Below are positions 46,114-53,987 of a stretch of DNA of 64,000 nt, in pieces. The stretch comes from a virus. Location of the stretch: positions 1 to 64,000 of the IMG/VR virus record IMGVR_UViG_3300036944_001289; one strand, 5' to 3'. A model generated the notes under the pieces. That model did no database searches, had not been told where the DNA came from, and saw nothing but the letters and a program-made list of their open reading frames with translations. Each line of letters starts with the position of its first letter. The stretch's first letter is position 1. Position numbers and translations under genes: made by a program.

Positions 46114-47556
46114 TTAATTAAACTTTCCGATACCGTATAGAGCATTATTTGTTTTATATATGTATATACCGCTAAATTGTGTACTATTTTTATTACTTGT
46201 AGCACATAAATTATTTACTTGTGTAGATGATATGTAAACTGTATTTGTACCAATATTTGTTATTCCCACGTTAAATCCGTTTGGCAAGATACCTGGAAAG
46301 ATTGCTGATATTGATCCAGATGCAGTGTTAAAGTTGAATATCTTAGAGTTGTCTGCAGAATAGCTAAATGTTTTAGTGGTTGTTATATTGGTTACGTTTA
46401 CGTCAGATATAACCTCTCGTGCTGTTAATGTATTTATATTTGCATTAGCAGCTGTTATTACACTTACATTTGCATTAGTAGTTGTTAGATTATTGGTATC
46501 TACAGATGAAGCTACTAATCTATTTATATTTGCATCAAATGCTGTCAAACCTTTAGATGAAACACCTATACTATACGTATTACCGTTTACAAAAATAGTA
46601 TATGTTACATCTGTTAGTTCTGATAGTGTTGTGGTATCAAATAATGTTGGTCCATCTATATATATTTGGCCATCTTGAAGATTATATGCATTTGCACTAA
46701 TTTTAGGTGAAAACCTATTATATCCGTTCCATTCTAAATCCCTTCCTACATTTATATTAGTTGCTGTAAGTGTCTGAGCGGATAGACTTTTTACATTTAT
46801 ATTAGTTGCTGTAAGTGTCTGAGCGGATAGACTTTTTACATTTATATTAGTTGCTGTAAGTGTTTGGGTAGATAAATTGTTAGTAATTGTAGTGCCGCTT
46901 AATACAGGATTTAAAATTGGTGCTTTGAGAGCTAATTGCTCTGTTGTTGCTAAAGTACCACTTTCAGTTGGGAGAGTAACTACGACATTACTATTTGCTG
47001 AACCATATAATTCTGTGACATTAAGTCCAAGCCTTATACTTAATATATCAGCCTGTCCATATAGAGATAAAAAATTGGTCAATACTGCCGGTGTGTAAAC
47101 GCTACTTAATGCAATTACTTCACCATCTACTGTAAGGGTTTGAGCAGATAGGCTCCTTACATTTATATTAGTTGCTGTAAGTGTTTGGGTAGATAAATTG
47201 TTAGTAATTGTAGTACCGCTTAATACAGGGTTCAGAATTGGTGCTTTGAGAGCTAATTGATCTGTTGTTACTAAAGTACCACTTTCAGTTGGGAGAGTAA
47301 CTTCAACACTACTGTTTGCTGAACCATATAATTGAGTAGCATTAAGACCTATTTGGGCAGTTAAAAACTGAGCCTGACCGTATATTTGTATAAGCCCGGC
47401 CTGAACAACACCACTTACAACAGCGCTACCTGGTATATAAAGCGTATTAAATGTAACATCATCATTAGCTCCAACCCCAAGGTTAGTGCGCGCTGCAGCT
47501 TTATTAGCTGCTTGCATAAAGTTATCGATATCTTGAGATACAATTACATCGGACAT
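46114..47556 (-). CDS. Repeat-rich tail fibre protein, 480 aa
   Basis: The N-terminus (DIDNFMQAANKAAARTNLGV, then NDDVTFNTLYIPG) is typical of phage fibre attachment regions. The shaft has a duplicated block of about 55 residues (LPTESGTL, LALKAPILNPVLSGTTITNN) followed by 15-residue repeats SAQTLTATNINVKSL. A beta-rich tip follows. The start lies in a 20-bp inverted repeat shared with the opposite strand. Probably a host-recognition fibre. Confidence 0.78.
   Translation of the reverse strand: MSDVIVSQDIDNFMQAANKAAARTNLGVGANDDVTFNTLYIPGSAVVSGVVQAGLIQIYGQAQFLTAQIGLNATQLYGSANSSVEVTLPTESGTLVTTDQLALKAPILNPVLSGTTITNNLSTQTLTATNINVRSLSAQTLTVDGEVIALSSVYTPAVLTNFLSLYGQADILSIRLGLNVTELYGSANSNVVVTLPTESGTLATTEQLALKAPILNPVLSGTTITNNLSTQTLTATNINVKSLSAQTLTATNINVKSLSAQTLTATNINVGRDLEWNGYNRFSPKISANAYNLQDGQIYIDGPTLFDTTTLSELTDVTYTIFVNGNTYSIGVSSKGLTAFDANINRLVASSVDTNNLTTTNANVSVITAANANINTLTAREVISDVNVTNITTTKTFSYSADNSKIFNFNTASGSISAIFPGILPNGFNVGITNIGTNTVYISSTQVNNLCATSNKNSTQFSGIYIYKTNNALYGIGKFN
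46748..46866. repeat. 45-bp tandem repeats in the fibre gene
   Basis: Two complete and one partial copy of a 45-bp unit (15 codons) at 46748, 46793 and 46838. The first two are near-identical, implying recent expansion. Confidence 0.85.
46843..47330. repeat. Long direct repeat in the fibre gene
   Basis: About 165 bp at 46843-47010 recurs with few changes at 47163-47330, including ttgagagctaattg and actttcagttgggagagtaa. Encodes the duplicated shaft block. Confidence 0.75.
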
Positions 47557-47589
47557 ATAATTTATTTATTATATGTCCGATGTAATTGT
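47540..47589. repeat. 21-bp inverted repeats around the fibre gene start
   Basis: Perfect arms 47540-47560 and 47569-47589 with an 8-bp centre. The left arm holds the first codons of the fibre gene, so the same ATG and five codons also occur facing the other way. Confidence 0.9.
47563..47570 (-). promoter_or_regulatory. Late promoter-like box
   Basis: AATAAATA in the centre of the inverted repeat, 6 nt before the fibre ATG at 47556. Confidence 0.55.
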
Positions 47590-47596
47590 GTGGGTA

Positions 47597-48244
47597 TTAT
47601 TCAAGATATAAATAAGGTCGCCACTCTTCTCTTAAGATAGGTGTATTTTGTACTAAAATTGCCTGAGGTGCAATACGTCTAGGTTTTACTTCTTCACCAT
47701 TTACATTAAAAAAGGGGAAAATATTATCCTTTTCGTTATTACATTGCTTACAAGCTAAAACAAGATTAAAATCATCGTTAGTACCACCTTTTGATTTTGG
47801 AAATGCATGATCTTTTGTTGCTGTGTGATATGGTATACGCTCTAAACAATATTGACACACACCTTTATATAAATTGTATAACATTTTTAATGATGTATTA
47901 CCGTTCTTTCTTACGTGAAAACCGAAGTGGTGTGTACATCTCAGTATAGTTGGTATAGCCCAATTAGTATCTTCACCGGTAACGGGATTAGGTGCAGATC
48001 TAAGACAAGGTTGATCTTCAAATAGTTCTACTCTATTACCATACCAAGATAATGTAGCTCTTATAGCACCGTTTTTATCGTGATCAGCACCAGACCATGA
48101 AACTAAGTTACCGGATGCATCGATACCAGAGGCTCTACCAGTTATAAGATGACGTAAGGCAGCCCGAGCATTACAGAATGCAAATGCTTGATAATTCTTA
48201 TTAAGTAATAAGGTTGTCTTTGTTTCTGGTTGTACTACTTTCAT
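47597..48244 (-). CDS. HNH endonuclease
   Basis: The 215-residue protein has a C-terminal HNH domain: CQYCLERIPYHTATKDHAF, then NDDFNLVLACKQCNNEK (two CxxC pairs for zinc, DH and N residues of the betabeta-alpha-metal fold). The N-terminal 110 residues have no recognised domain. It ends 8 bp from the inverted repeat at the fibre gene start. A GGAAC motif lies 23 nt upstream. Confidence 0.88.
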   Translation of the reverse strand: MKVVQPETKTTLLLNKNYQAFAFCNARAALRHLITGRASGIDASGNLVSWSGADHDKNGAIRATLSWYGNRVELFEDQPCLRSAPNPVTGEDTNWAIPTILRCTHHFGFHVRKNGNTSLKMLYNLYKGVCQYCLERIPYHTATKDHAFPKSKGGTNDDFNLVLACKQCNNEKDNIFPFFNVNGEEVKPRRIAPQAILVQNTPILREEWRPYLYLE

Positions 48245-48247
48245 ACA

Positions 48248-48267
48248 GCCAAGTATATATTAGTTCC
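48248..48267 (-). promoter_or_regulatory. GGAAC promoter-like motif
   Basis: Reads GGAACTAATATATACTTGGC, 23 nt before the HNH start at 48244. Confidence 0.45.
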
Positions 48268-48685
48268 TATATTTCTCAAAAACCCTATTATAAAACTGCT
48301 CAAAACTGAGTTCAAGTTGTTTTGCTGTAACTGGTTTACTCTCAATTTTATCTTGATTACTTTGAGTTTTAGGATTATCTTCAACTAACTCATAATTAAA
48401 ATATTTATAAACAACAGATTTAATAATACCAAATTTGTCACGTAAGTTTGGGTTAGCATTAATAAACTTATTTGTTATATATCTATCTAAATATTGTACT
48501 AATTCAGTTTCTTTTTTTGGATCGTAAGCCTTATTTATCTCAATAGGTGTTATGGATAATTTTTTAACAAAATTAATAACGCGTTGACCTAGACTATCTT
48601 GTATAGTTGCAATTGGTTTACCGGTTACTTTATTATTTTTTAAACCAATATCTTCATATCTACGATCTCTAATGCGAATTTTCAC
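48260..48685 (-). CDS. Hypothetical protein, 141 aa
   Basis: GTG start with a late-type box 5 nt upstream. Basic, helical protein; no recognised family. Confidence 0.6.
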   Translation of the reverse strand: MKIRIRDRRYEDIGLKNNKVTGKPIATIQDSLGQRVINFVKKLSITPIEINKAYDPKKETELVQYLDRYITNKFINANPNLRDKFGIIKSVVYKYFNYELVEDNPKTQSNQDKIESKPVTAKQLELSFEQFYNRVFEKYRN

Positions 48686-48690
48686 AAAAA

Positions 48691-48698
48691 TATTTAAT
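48691..48698 (-). promoter_or_regulatory. Late promoter-like box
   Basis: ATTAAATA, 5 nt before the GTG at 48685. Confidence 0.5.
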
Positions 48699-48700
48699 AA

Positions 48701-48732
48701 AAAAAGGCTAGGTTTGCAAACCTAGCCTTTTT
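48701..48732. terminator. Bidirectional terminator
   Basis: Perfect palindrome AAAAAGGCTAGGTTTG and its complement, with T runs on both sides. It ends the minus-strand gene at 48.73 kb. Confidence 0.85.
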
Positions 48733-48733
48733 G

Positions 48734-48958
48734 TTAAAGAGCTGTAATTCTGCTCTTATTTAAGGTTGATGCTAAGTTCCGTGCATCAACCTTAACTACC
48801 TTTGCTTGATGCTGATTTACAGCCTCGAGCATGATTGCTGAGTTTCCTATGATTCTAAATGTACCGTCATCGTTTCTTTCAAATGTTACATTGAAACACT
48901 TTGGCCGGACATTTGGGTTATTTAGGTACTCATTCCATGTTACTTTTGCGTCTTTCAT
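48734..48958 (-). CDS. Hypothetical protein, 74 aa
   Basis: The ATG at 48958 (MKDAKVTWNEYL) is preferred over an upstream TTG. The C-terminal half (SAIMLEAVNQHQAKVVKVDA) looks like a small alpha/beta fold. A terminator follows its stop at once. No family recognised. Confidence 0.6.
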   Translation of the reverse strand: MKDAKVTWNEYLNNPNVRPKCFNVTFERNDDGTFRIIGNSAIMLEAVNQHQAKVVKVDARNLASTLNKSRITAL

Positions 48959-48991
48959 AAACAGGTCTATAGTAAGTGAAGAATACAAAAA

Positions 48992-49225
48992 TCAACTAAT
49001 ATCTTCGTCTAGGTTTATGTTTTTGTATTTTTCACTTGAATGTATATATAGTACTTCTAAATCAAAGTCTTTCTTAGAACTGCAAGTACATTTTACACTC
49101 TTAATACATTGAACAGTTGGGTCTTCAATGTTATTGTTGTCATATACATGTATAAACCCGTATCGATCATATACATATACATAACCATTAACGTTATGTC
49201 TATAAACAATATCTTCCTTATTCAT
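48992..49225 (-). CDS. Hypothetical protein, 77 aa
   Basis: Beta-rich, Tyr-rich small protein with a CTCSSK segment. 8-bp overlap with the metallopeptidase-like gene. Confidence 0.55.
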   Translation of the reverse strand: MNKEDIVYRHNVNGYVYVYDRYGFIHVYDNNNIEDPTVQCIKSVKCTCSSKKDFDLEVLYIHSSEKYKNINLDEDIS

Positions 49226-49703
49226 TATTATCTTTAAAACCTGTAAATAACTTACCAGTTTTTGATGTTAGTAGTTTATCTTTAAATATCTTCATTTTAC
49301 CGTAAAGTTTGCATGAATTAGTCAAGTGATCGTCTAGAAAGTTTTTTACATCTACTTCTAGAGGGCTGTTAATATAATCTTCATAAGTTGCATCATTGTA
49401 TGTAGTATCGTCAAATACTACATGAAATATTTTATCTTGTAAAAAATGTCTAAACTCATGTAAGAAATATTTAATAAAAGAACTATCGTTTTTTAAATTT
49501 GTTACTATTTTAATTGTTAATCTACCTCTCGCACCACGTTGATACTGACACTCGCTTCCCTTAACTCCTTTGACATGAATCGTATAATTTCTTTTATTAG
49601 TCTTATTAGACGTATACAATATATTACATATATGTTCCAGTAGATGAAAATCTACTGTTTTGTATTTTGTTTTAATAAGCTTATCAGGCTTTATATGTAT
49701 CAT
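49218..49703 (-). CDS. Metallopeptidase-like protein (HEFRH)
   Basis: The 161-residue protein has FLHEFRHFLQD near residue 82, a perfect HExxH zinc site, followed about 30 residues later by INSPLEVDV, whose Glu may be the third ligand (gluzincin-like). The size and lack of a helix-turn-helix set it apart from ImmA-type proteases. It might cut a host or virion protein; no substrate is evident. Lies in a coupled run with the 128-aa gene upstream. Confidence 0.65.
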   Translation of the reverse strand: MIHIKPDKLIKTKYKTVDFHLLEHICNILYTSNKTNKRNYTIHVKGVKGSECQYQRGARGRLTIKIVTNLKNDSSFIKYFLHEFRHFLQDKIFHVVFDDTTYNDATYEDYINSPLEVDVKNFLDDHLTNSCKLYGKMKIFKDKLLTSKTGKLFTGFKDNNE

Positions 49704-50070
49704 TTAAGTGATTTAATATGTCTTTATTAAAATGCTTTTCAAAGCGTTCTGAGCAAACAAACTTAGAATATTCATCATTCTTTTTAACTGCATCATTGTA
49801 ACATATAATCAAATAGTATGCATATATGTTCAATTTATATTTATCTTGATTATGTAATTCTTGCTCTTCTTTTTTAGCAGAAGGTGATATAAAAGTATCT
49901 ACAAACAACTTGAAGTTATTTTTATACTTAGTTTCTATTAGTTTGACAAGATTTTTATGGTAATACACAACCTTTTCACCTGAAACTATACATGTAGCAG
50001 TATACGTTGCAGGTATTTTATACTCTCCATCGTCAAAAGTGTAGTTTATGAACTTTTTATCACGTGCCAT
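49684..50070 (-). CDS. Hypothetical protein, 128 aa
   Basis: Basic N-terminus, beta-rich middle (TYTATCIVSGEKVVYYHKNL), helical end. It diverges from the plus-strand gene at 50085 across only 14 bp. No family recognised. Confidence 0.55.
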   Translation of the reverse strand: MARDKKFINYTFDDGEYKIPATYTATCIVSGEKVVYYHKNLVKLIETKYKNNFKLFVDTFISPSAKKEEQELHNQDKYKLNIYAYYLIICYNDAVKKNDEYSKFVCSERFEKHFNKDILNHLNDTYKA

Positions 50071-50071
50071 G

Positions 50072-50079
50072 ATTAAATA
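50072..50079 (+). promoter_or_regulatory. Late promoter-like box
   Basis: ATTAAATA, 5 nt before the ATG at 50085. Confidence 0.55.
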
Positions 50080-50084
50080 ATATT

Positions 50085-50327
50085 ATGGAGAATCTTGTCA
50101 AGATTGTGGATATCGTTAAAGAGTATACTAAAGATGTTCATATCGACTATGATCGGGGTACGGTTCTTCTATTTTTACAAGAAAAGTTTTTACAGGATTT
50201 TCTTGTAAAAATAGATAAGACACCTTATGATATAATGTTTAAGTTACCAATTGACGGTAAGTTAATTTGTATTGTTTTAGGATACGAACCTATACTTGAA
50301 CTTATGGATGAATTTGATGATGATTAA
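50085..50327 (+). CDS. Hypothetical protein, 80 aa
   Basis: Small acidic alpha/beta protein without recognised motif. It carries a late-type box and converges on the minus-strand gene at 50330. Confidence 0.55.
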   Translation: MENLVKIVDIVKEYTKDVHIDYDRGTVLLFLQEKFLQDFLVKIDKTPYDIMFKLPIDGKLICIVLGYEPILELMDEFDDD

Positions 50328-50329
50328 TT

Positions 50330-50539
50330 TCAAGTTCTCCAAGAGTCATCTACGTCTCTATCAAATAATTCAACCGTACCTAGAATAGTACCGCTATGTG
50401 AATTGATTAGAATTCCTGGTTGATATTTTTTATCAGGATGAAAAAACCATATTTCATCCATTCCAATTACCTCACTAACACTAGTGGTAGGCAAATTACC
50501 GTTTCTTACGTTTTTGATTAAAAAGTCACCGACTGTCAT
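50330..50539 (-). CDS. Hypothetical protein, 69 aa
   Basis: Beta-rich small protein (MDEIWFFHPDKKYQPGILIN). No family recognised. A GGAAC motif lies 24 nt upstream. Confidence 0.55.
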   Translation of the reverse strand: MTVGDFLIKNVRNGNLPTTSVSEVIGMDEIWFFHPDKKYQPGILINSHSGTILGTVELFDRDVDDSWRT

Positions 50540-50543
50540 AATT

Positions 50544-50563
50544 AGTTATTATTATCTTGTTCC
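50544..50563 (-). promoter_or_regulatory. GGAAC promoter-like motif
   Basis: Reads GGAACAAGATAATAATAACT, 24 nt before 50539. Confidence 0.5.
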
Positions 50564-50704
50564 TTTGATGATTTTTGTTGATTTAACCAAATACCGAATT
50601 TGCATCAAACCAATTTTTCTTTGTCATCTCAATTATAATAATATATGAAAACATAAAATCAAATTCAAAGTTGATTAAAAATCATTTGAAATTACAATAT
50701 ATAT

Positions 50705-51388
50705 GTGATTAATTTTGATCCTCAAACACATACTTATTCGAATAATAATGGTGAAGTATACCAATCTGTTTCGCAACTTTTAGGTAAATATAAGAAACCG
50801 TTTGATGTTGATTTTTTTAGTAGAATAGTAGCTAAGAAACGAGGTGTATCACAGCAAGTAGTAAAAGAGGAGTGGAAACAAAATACAGAAAACGCTTGTG
50901 CTTTTGGTAAAGATGTTCACTCAGTCGTAGAGAACTACTTAAAGAACGGTACTGTTGACGAACAGAATATTATAAATGAGTTCCAAAAAGTATTCCCATA
51001 TAAAAGAATAGATGTGCGTAGTGAAGTTATGTTGTGGAATGATACATACAAAATAGCGGGAACGTCGGATATTATCGTAGATATTGATGATAAATCTTTT
51101 GATGTCTTAGACCTTAAAACGAATAAGAAGTTTGATTTTTATAACAAATACAATGAAACTTTGTTAAAACCTCTAGAACACCTGCACAACTGTAAGTATA
51201 CTACATACAGCCTTCAATTATCATTATATGCATATATATACTCTATAATGACAGGTAAGAAACCTAGACAGTTAGTGGTTTTATATTGGAATAAGGTTTC
51301 TTTTGAAAGGTACTACACACCGTATATGTTTTGGGATGTAAGTGTATTATTAAAACACTATAGCAAACCACCTAACATAAATAATTAA
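50705..51388 (+). CDS. PD-(D/E)XK nuclease
   Basis: GTG start. The 227-residue protein opens NFDPQTHTYS and has FGKDVHSVVENYL near 76, the active-site pair AGTSDIIVDID and DVLDLKT (D...DxK) near 118-140, and a helical C-terminal QLSLYAYIY. This is the RecB/Cas4-like exonuclease pattern common in phages for DNA processing. The 165 bp upstream has no gene. It leads the plus-strand baseplate run (1-nt gap to the gp6-like gene). Confidence 0.8.
   Translation: MINFDPQTHTYSNNNGEVYQSVSQLLGKYKKPFDVDFFSRIVAKKRGVSQQVVKEEWKQNTENACAFGKDVHSVVENYLKNGTVDEQNIINEFQKVFPYKRIDVRSEVMLWNDTYKIAGTSDIIVDIDDKSFDVLDLKTNKKFDFYNKYNETLLKPLEHLHNCKYTTYSLQLSLYAYIYSIMTGKKPRQLVVLYWNKVSFERYYTPYMFWDVSVLLKHYSKPPNINN
51376..51383 (+). 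promoter_or_regulatory. Late promoter-like box
   Basis: CATAAATA, 6 nt before the gp6-like ATG at 51390, inside the nuclease gene's last codons. Confidence 0.55.
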
Positions 51389-51389
51389 T

Positions 51390-53216
51390 ATGGCTCTGGA
51401 CAATACCGATTTCACGTTACCTAGAAACAGTTACGCTACTTTTGATGCTTTAACCCTCAAGCAGCTTATAAAAGATAGGCTAACAAAAGGAGGCGTTTTT
51501 ACGGATCAAAATTACGAAGGTAGTAATCTCTCTGCAATAATAGACGTTATTGCATATTCTTACCATACTCTTTTATTTTATCTAAACCAAACTTCTTCTG
51601 AATCTACATTTTCAGAAAGCTCTATTTATGAAAATATGAATAGAATTGTTAAGCTTATAGGTTATAAACCTACAGGTTACAAAACAGCGCTATTAAGCTT
51701 TCAAGCAAATGCTAATGCAAACTTAACACAAGGTGTTTACACTATAAAAAGATACTCATTTTTTAATATAAACGGTATTAAATATTCATTCTTAAAAGAT
51801 ATAACATTTGCAAAAAATACCAATGATGCAGAGTATCTTGAAGGTCTATCAACGGATAACATATTATATCAGGGTTCGGTATTTGAATATACACCTCAAA
51901 CTGCAATAGGTGAAGATTTTGAAACAATTACATTAGTAGTTAAAGATACAATAACCAATAAACCCATTAATATAGAAGACAGCAGCATAGGTGTTTTTGT
52001 TAAATTTGGCTCACCAGACGCGGATGGTATTAGTTTTTCAGAAGTTGATTCAATTTTTAATGCTAAAACTACATCATTTTCTTTCGAAAAACGTATAAAT
52101 GAAAATGGATTTTATGAAATAAAATTCGGTAACGGTGTTTATGGTAGAAGATTAAATGCAGGAGATACAGTATATATCTATTATTTAAAAAGCGATGGGT
52201 TAACCGGTATAGTTTCAGCTAATCAATTAAACAATAACTCACTAAATACATACGCAACACCTCAATTTAATGACTTAACTAAGAATACATACAATAACAC
52301 AACATTATTGAACGGTGTTGATGTTACAAATATTATATTTTCAAATAATTCAGGTTCATCTTCATCTGCAGAACCTGAATCAGTCGATAAAATAAGACAA
52401 AATGCACCTAAGATGTTATTTTCTCAAAATAGAATAGTGACATCAGAAGATCTTGAAACATATATAAATAAAAATTACTCCAATATAGTATCAAGTATAA
52501 AGGTTGTTAATAATCTAAGCTATATCGATAATGTAATCAAGTACTATTATAGTTTAGGATTAGATAGACCTAATGATGATTCAAGGGTGTTGTTCAATGA
52601 AGTAAACTTCTCGACATGTGGACAAACCAACAACGTTTATGTCTTTATGGTACCTGGTATAAAGGCTGTAGATGAAAATAACAACCTGTTTTTCTTATCA
52701 CAATCACAGAAGTCTGAAATACTGAACGGTGCAGAGAGTATCAAAATGTTAAACATGGAAATAATACCACAGGACCCTGTTTATACAGCAGTAACTATTG
52801 GACTAACCTTTTTAGGTGATATACCTACACAACAAGACGTTAATGATACAGTATTAGTGGTTGAAAAATCACTCACAAATAAGATTAGTACACAGAAAAT
52901 AATAGAAAATGTTAATAATATATTCGTTGAATACTTTAATAAAACTAACACACAGCTCGGTTTATTAATAGATACAACTGCATTACAAACTAAGATACTA
53001 CAGCTACCAGGTGTTGTAGGTATTAAAACTAGAAAAGTTTCAAATGGCCGTATATTTGAAGTACCATACATAAACTTAATTATATATAACCCAGTTTATC
53101 CGGACGTTGATATAGTATCAACGTCCAACAGCACACAATTACCTTATTTTAAGTATCCATTCTTACTCAACAGTTCAATTTTAAATAAAATAGTAGTGGA
53201 GAACGTAAATGCCTAA
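51390..53216 (+). CDS. T4 gp6-like baseplate wedge protein (baseplate J family)
   Basis: The 608-residue protein begins with the gp6/BppJ-like region LKQLIKDRLTKGGVFTDQNYEGSNLSAIIDVIAYSYHTL followed by FLNQTSSESTFSESSIYENM and KLIGYKPTGYKTA. It has a central beta domain and a C-terminal alpha/beta part. gp6 homologues form the dimeric core of the myovirus baseplate wedge. This is the strongest evidence that the phage has a contractile tail. A late box precedes it, and the next gene overlaps by 8 bp. Confidence 0.85.
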   Translation: MALDNTDFTLPRNSYATFDALTLKQLIKDRLTKGGVFTDQNYEGSNLSAIIDVIAYSYHTLLFYLNQTSSESTFSESSIYENMNRIVKLIGYKPTGYKTALLSFQANANANLTQGVYTIKRYSFFNINGIKYSFLKDITFAKNTNDAEYLEGLSTDNILYQGSVFEYTPQTAIGEDFETITLVVKDTITNKPINIEDSSIGVFVKFGSPDADGISFSEVDSIFNAKTTSFSFEKRINENGFYEIKFGNGVYGRRLNAGDTVYIYYLKSDGLTGIVSANQLNNNSLNTYATPQFNDLTKNTYNNTTLLNGVDVTNIIFSNNSGSSSSAEPESVDKIRQNAPKMLFSQNRIVTSEDLETYINKNYSNIVSSIKVVNNLSYIDNVIKYYYSLGLDRPNDDSRVLFNEVNFSTCGQTNNVYVFMVPGIKAVDENNNLFFLSQSQKSEILNGAESIKMLNMEIIPQDPVYTAVTIGLTFLGDIPTQQDVNDTVLVVEKSLTNKISTQKIIENVNNIFVEYFNKTNTQLGLLIDTTALQTKILQLPGVVGIKTRKVSNGRIFEVPYINLIIYNPVYPDVDIVSTSNSTQLPYFKYPFLLNSSILNKIVVENVNA

Positions 53217-53979
53217 TTTGCAATATAATTTTGTTAATAGTTATGATAATCTATCTGTTGTTACTATACCTTTATGTGTATTAAACTATACTTATCAAAA
53301 CACAACATCATGTTACTGTGGTGATATAGATACAGTTGTGTGTTACCCGATATTTGACAATTTACCGTCTCAGTTGAATTTTATTGAAAATTGGGGGTAT
53401 TATATAGATTTTGGAGATGGTACCATAAGCAATAGCTTAACAGCTACACATAAATATCAGGTTCCAGGTACATATAATATAACACTCGTTGTTGCTGATA
53501 GTGGTGGTAACCTATACAAATCGGCTATAATACCTACTTTAGAAGCATATAATTTAATACCTGATAAACTAACCTTTACGTACTTAAGTGGTAATTCTGC
53601 TTATTCTTCGAGTGCAAGTATACCTCTCCAGATAACACGTATGAATTCATTTCAGACATATACATCTCTGTCTGCTGAAGGTTATAGTGTACGGTTATCA
53701 GTATCAGGAAATAAATCACAACTACAATCTATATCTTCATATGAGACAGATCAATACTCACACTTAAAATTATTTTCGATGTTTACATTAAGTGGTGATT
53801 TATTTCCTATAAGTGAAGTAACAACTACTTGTGATAAAATATATGCACAGCTAAACCCATTAACAAATCAAGTAGTACTATTTAGTAATGAAGCATCTGG
53901 GTTTGCAGGTGTAACTACTGTGTTTGTAGGTACATCAGGAATTGCAAGCATATACTACTATGAAGATTTTAAACCTTAA
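53209..53979 (+). CDS. PKD-domain baseplate/tail protein, 256 aa
   Basis: Contains a PKD-like fold near residues 65-105 (YIDFGDGTISNSLTATHKY then VPGTYNITLVV). The rest is beta-rich without recognised domains. Lies in the baseplate operon between gp6-like and a 465-aa protein, so it is probably a baseplate or tail-fibre connector. Confidence 0.7.
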   Translation: MPNLQYNFVNSYDNLSVVTIPLCVLNYTYQNTTSCYCGDIDTVVCYPIFDNLPSQLNFIENWGYYIDFGDGTISNSLTATHKYQVPGTYNITLVVADSGGNLYKSAIIPTLEAYNLIPDKLTFTYLSGNSAYSSSASIPLQITRMNSFQTYTSLSAEGYSVRLSVSGNKSQLQSISSYETDQYSHLKLFSMFTLSGDLFPISEVTTTCDKIYAQLNPLTNQVVLFSNEASGFAGVTTVFVGTSGIASIYYYEDFKP

Positions 53980-53982
53980 ATA
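53975..53982 (+). promoter_or_regulatory. Late promoter-like box
   Basis: CTTAAATA, 5 nt before the ATG at 53988. Confidence 0.5.
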
Positions 53983-53987
53983 TTAGA

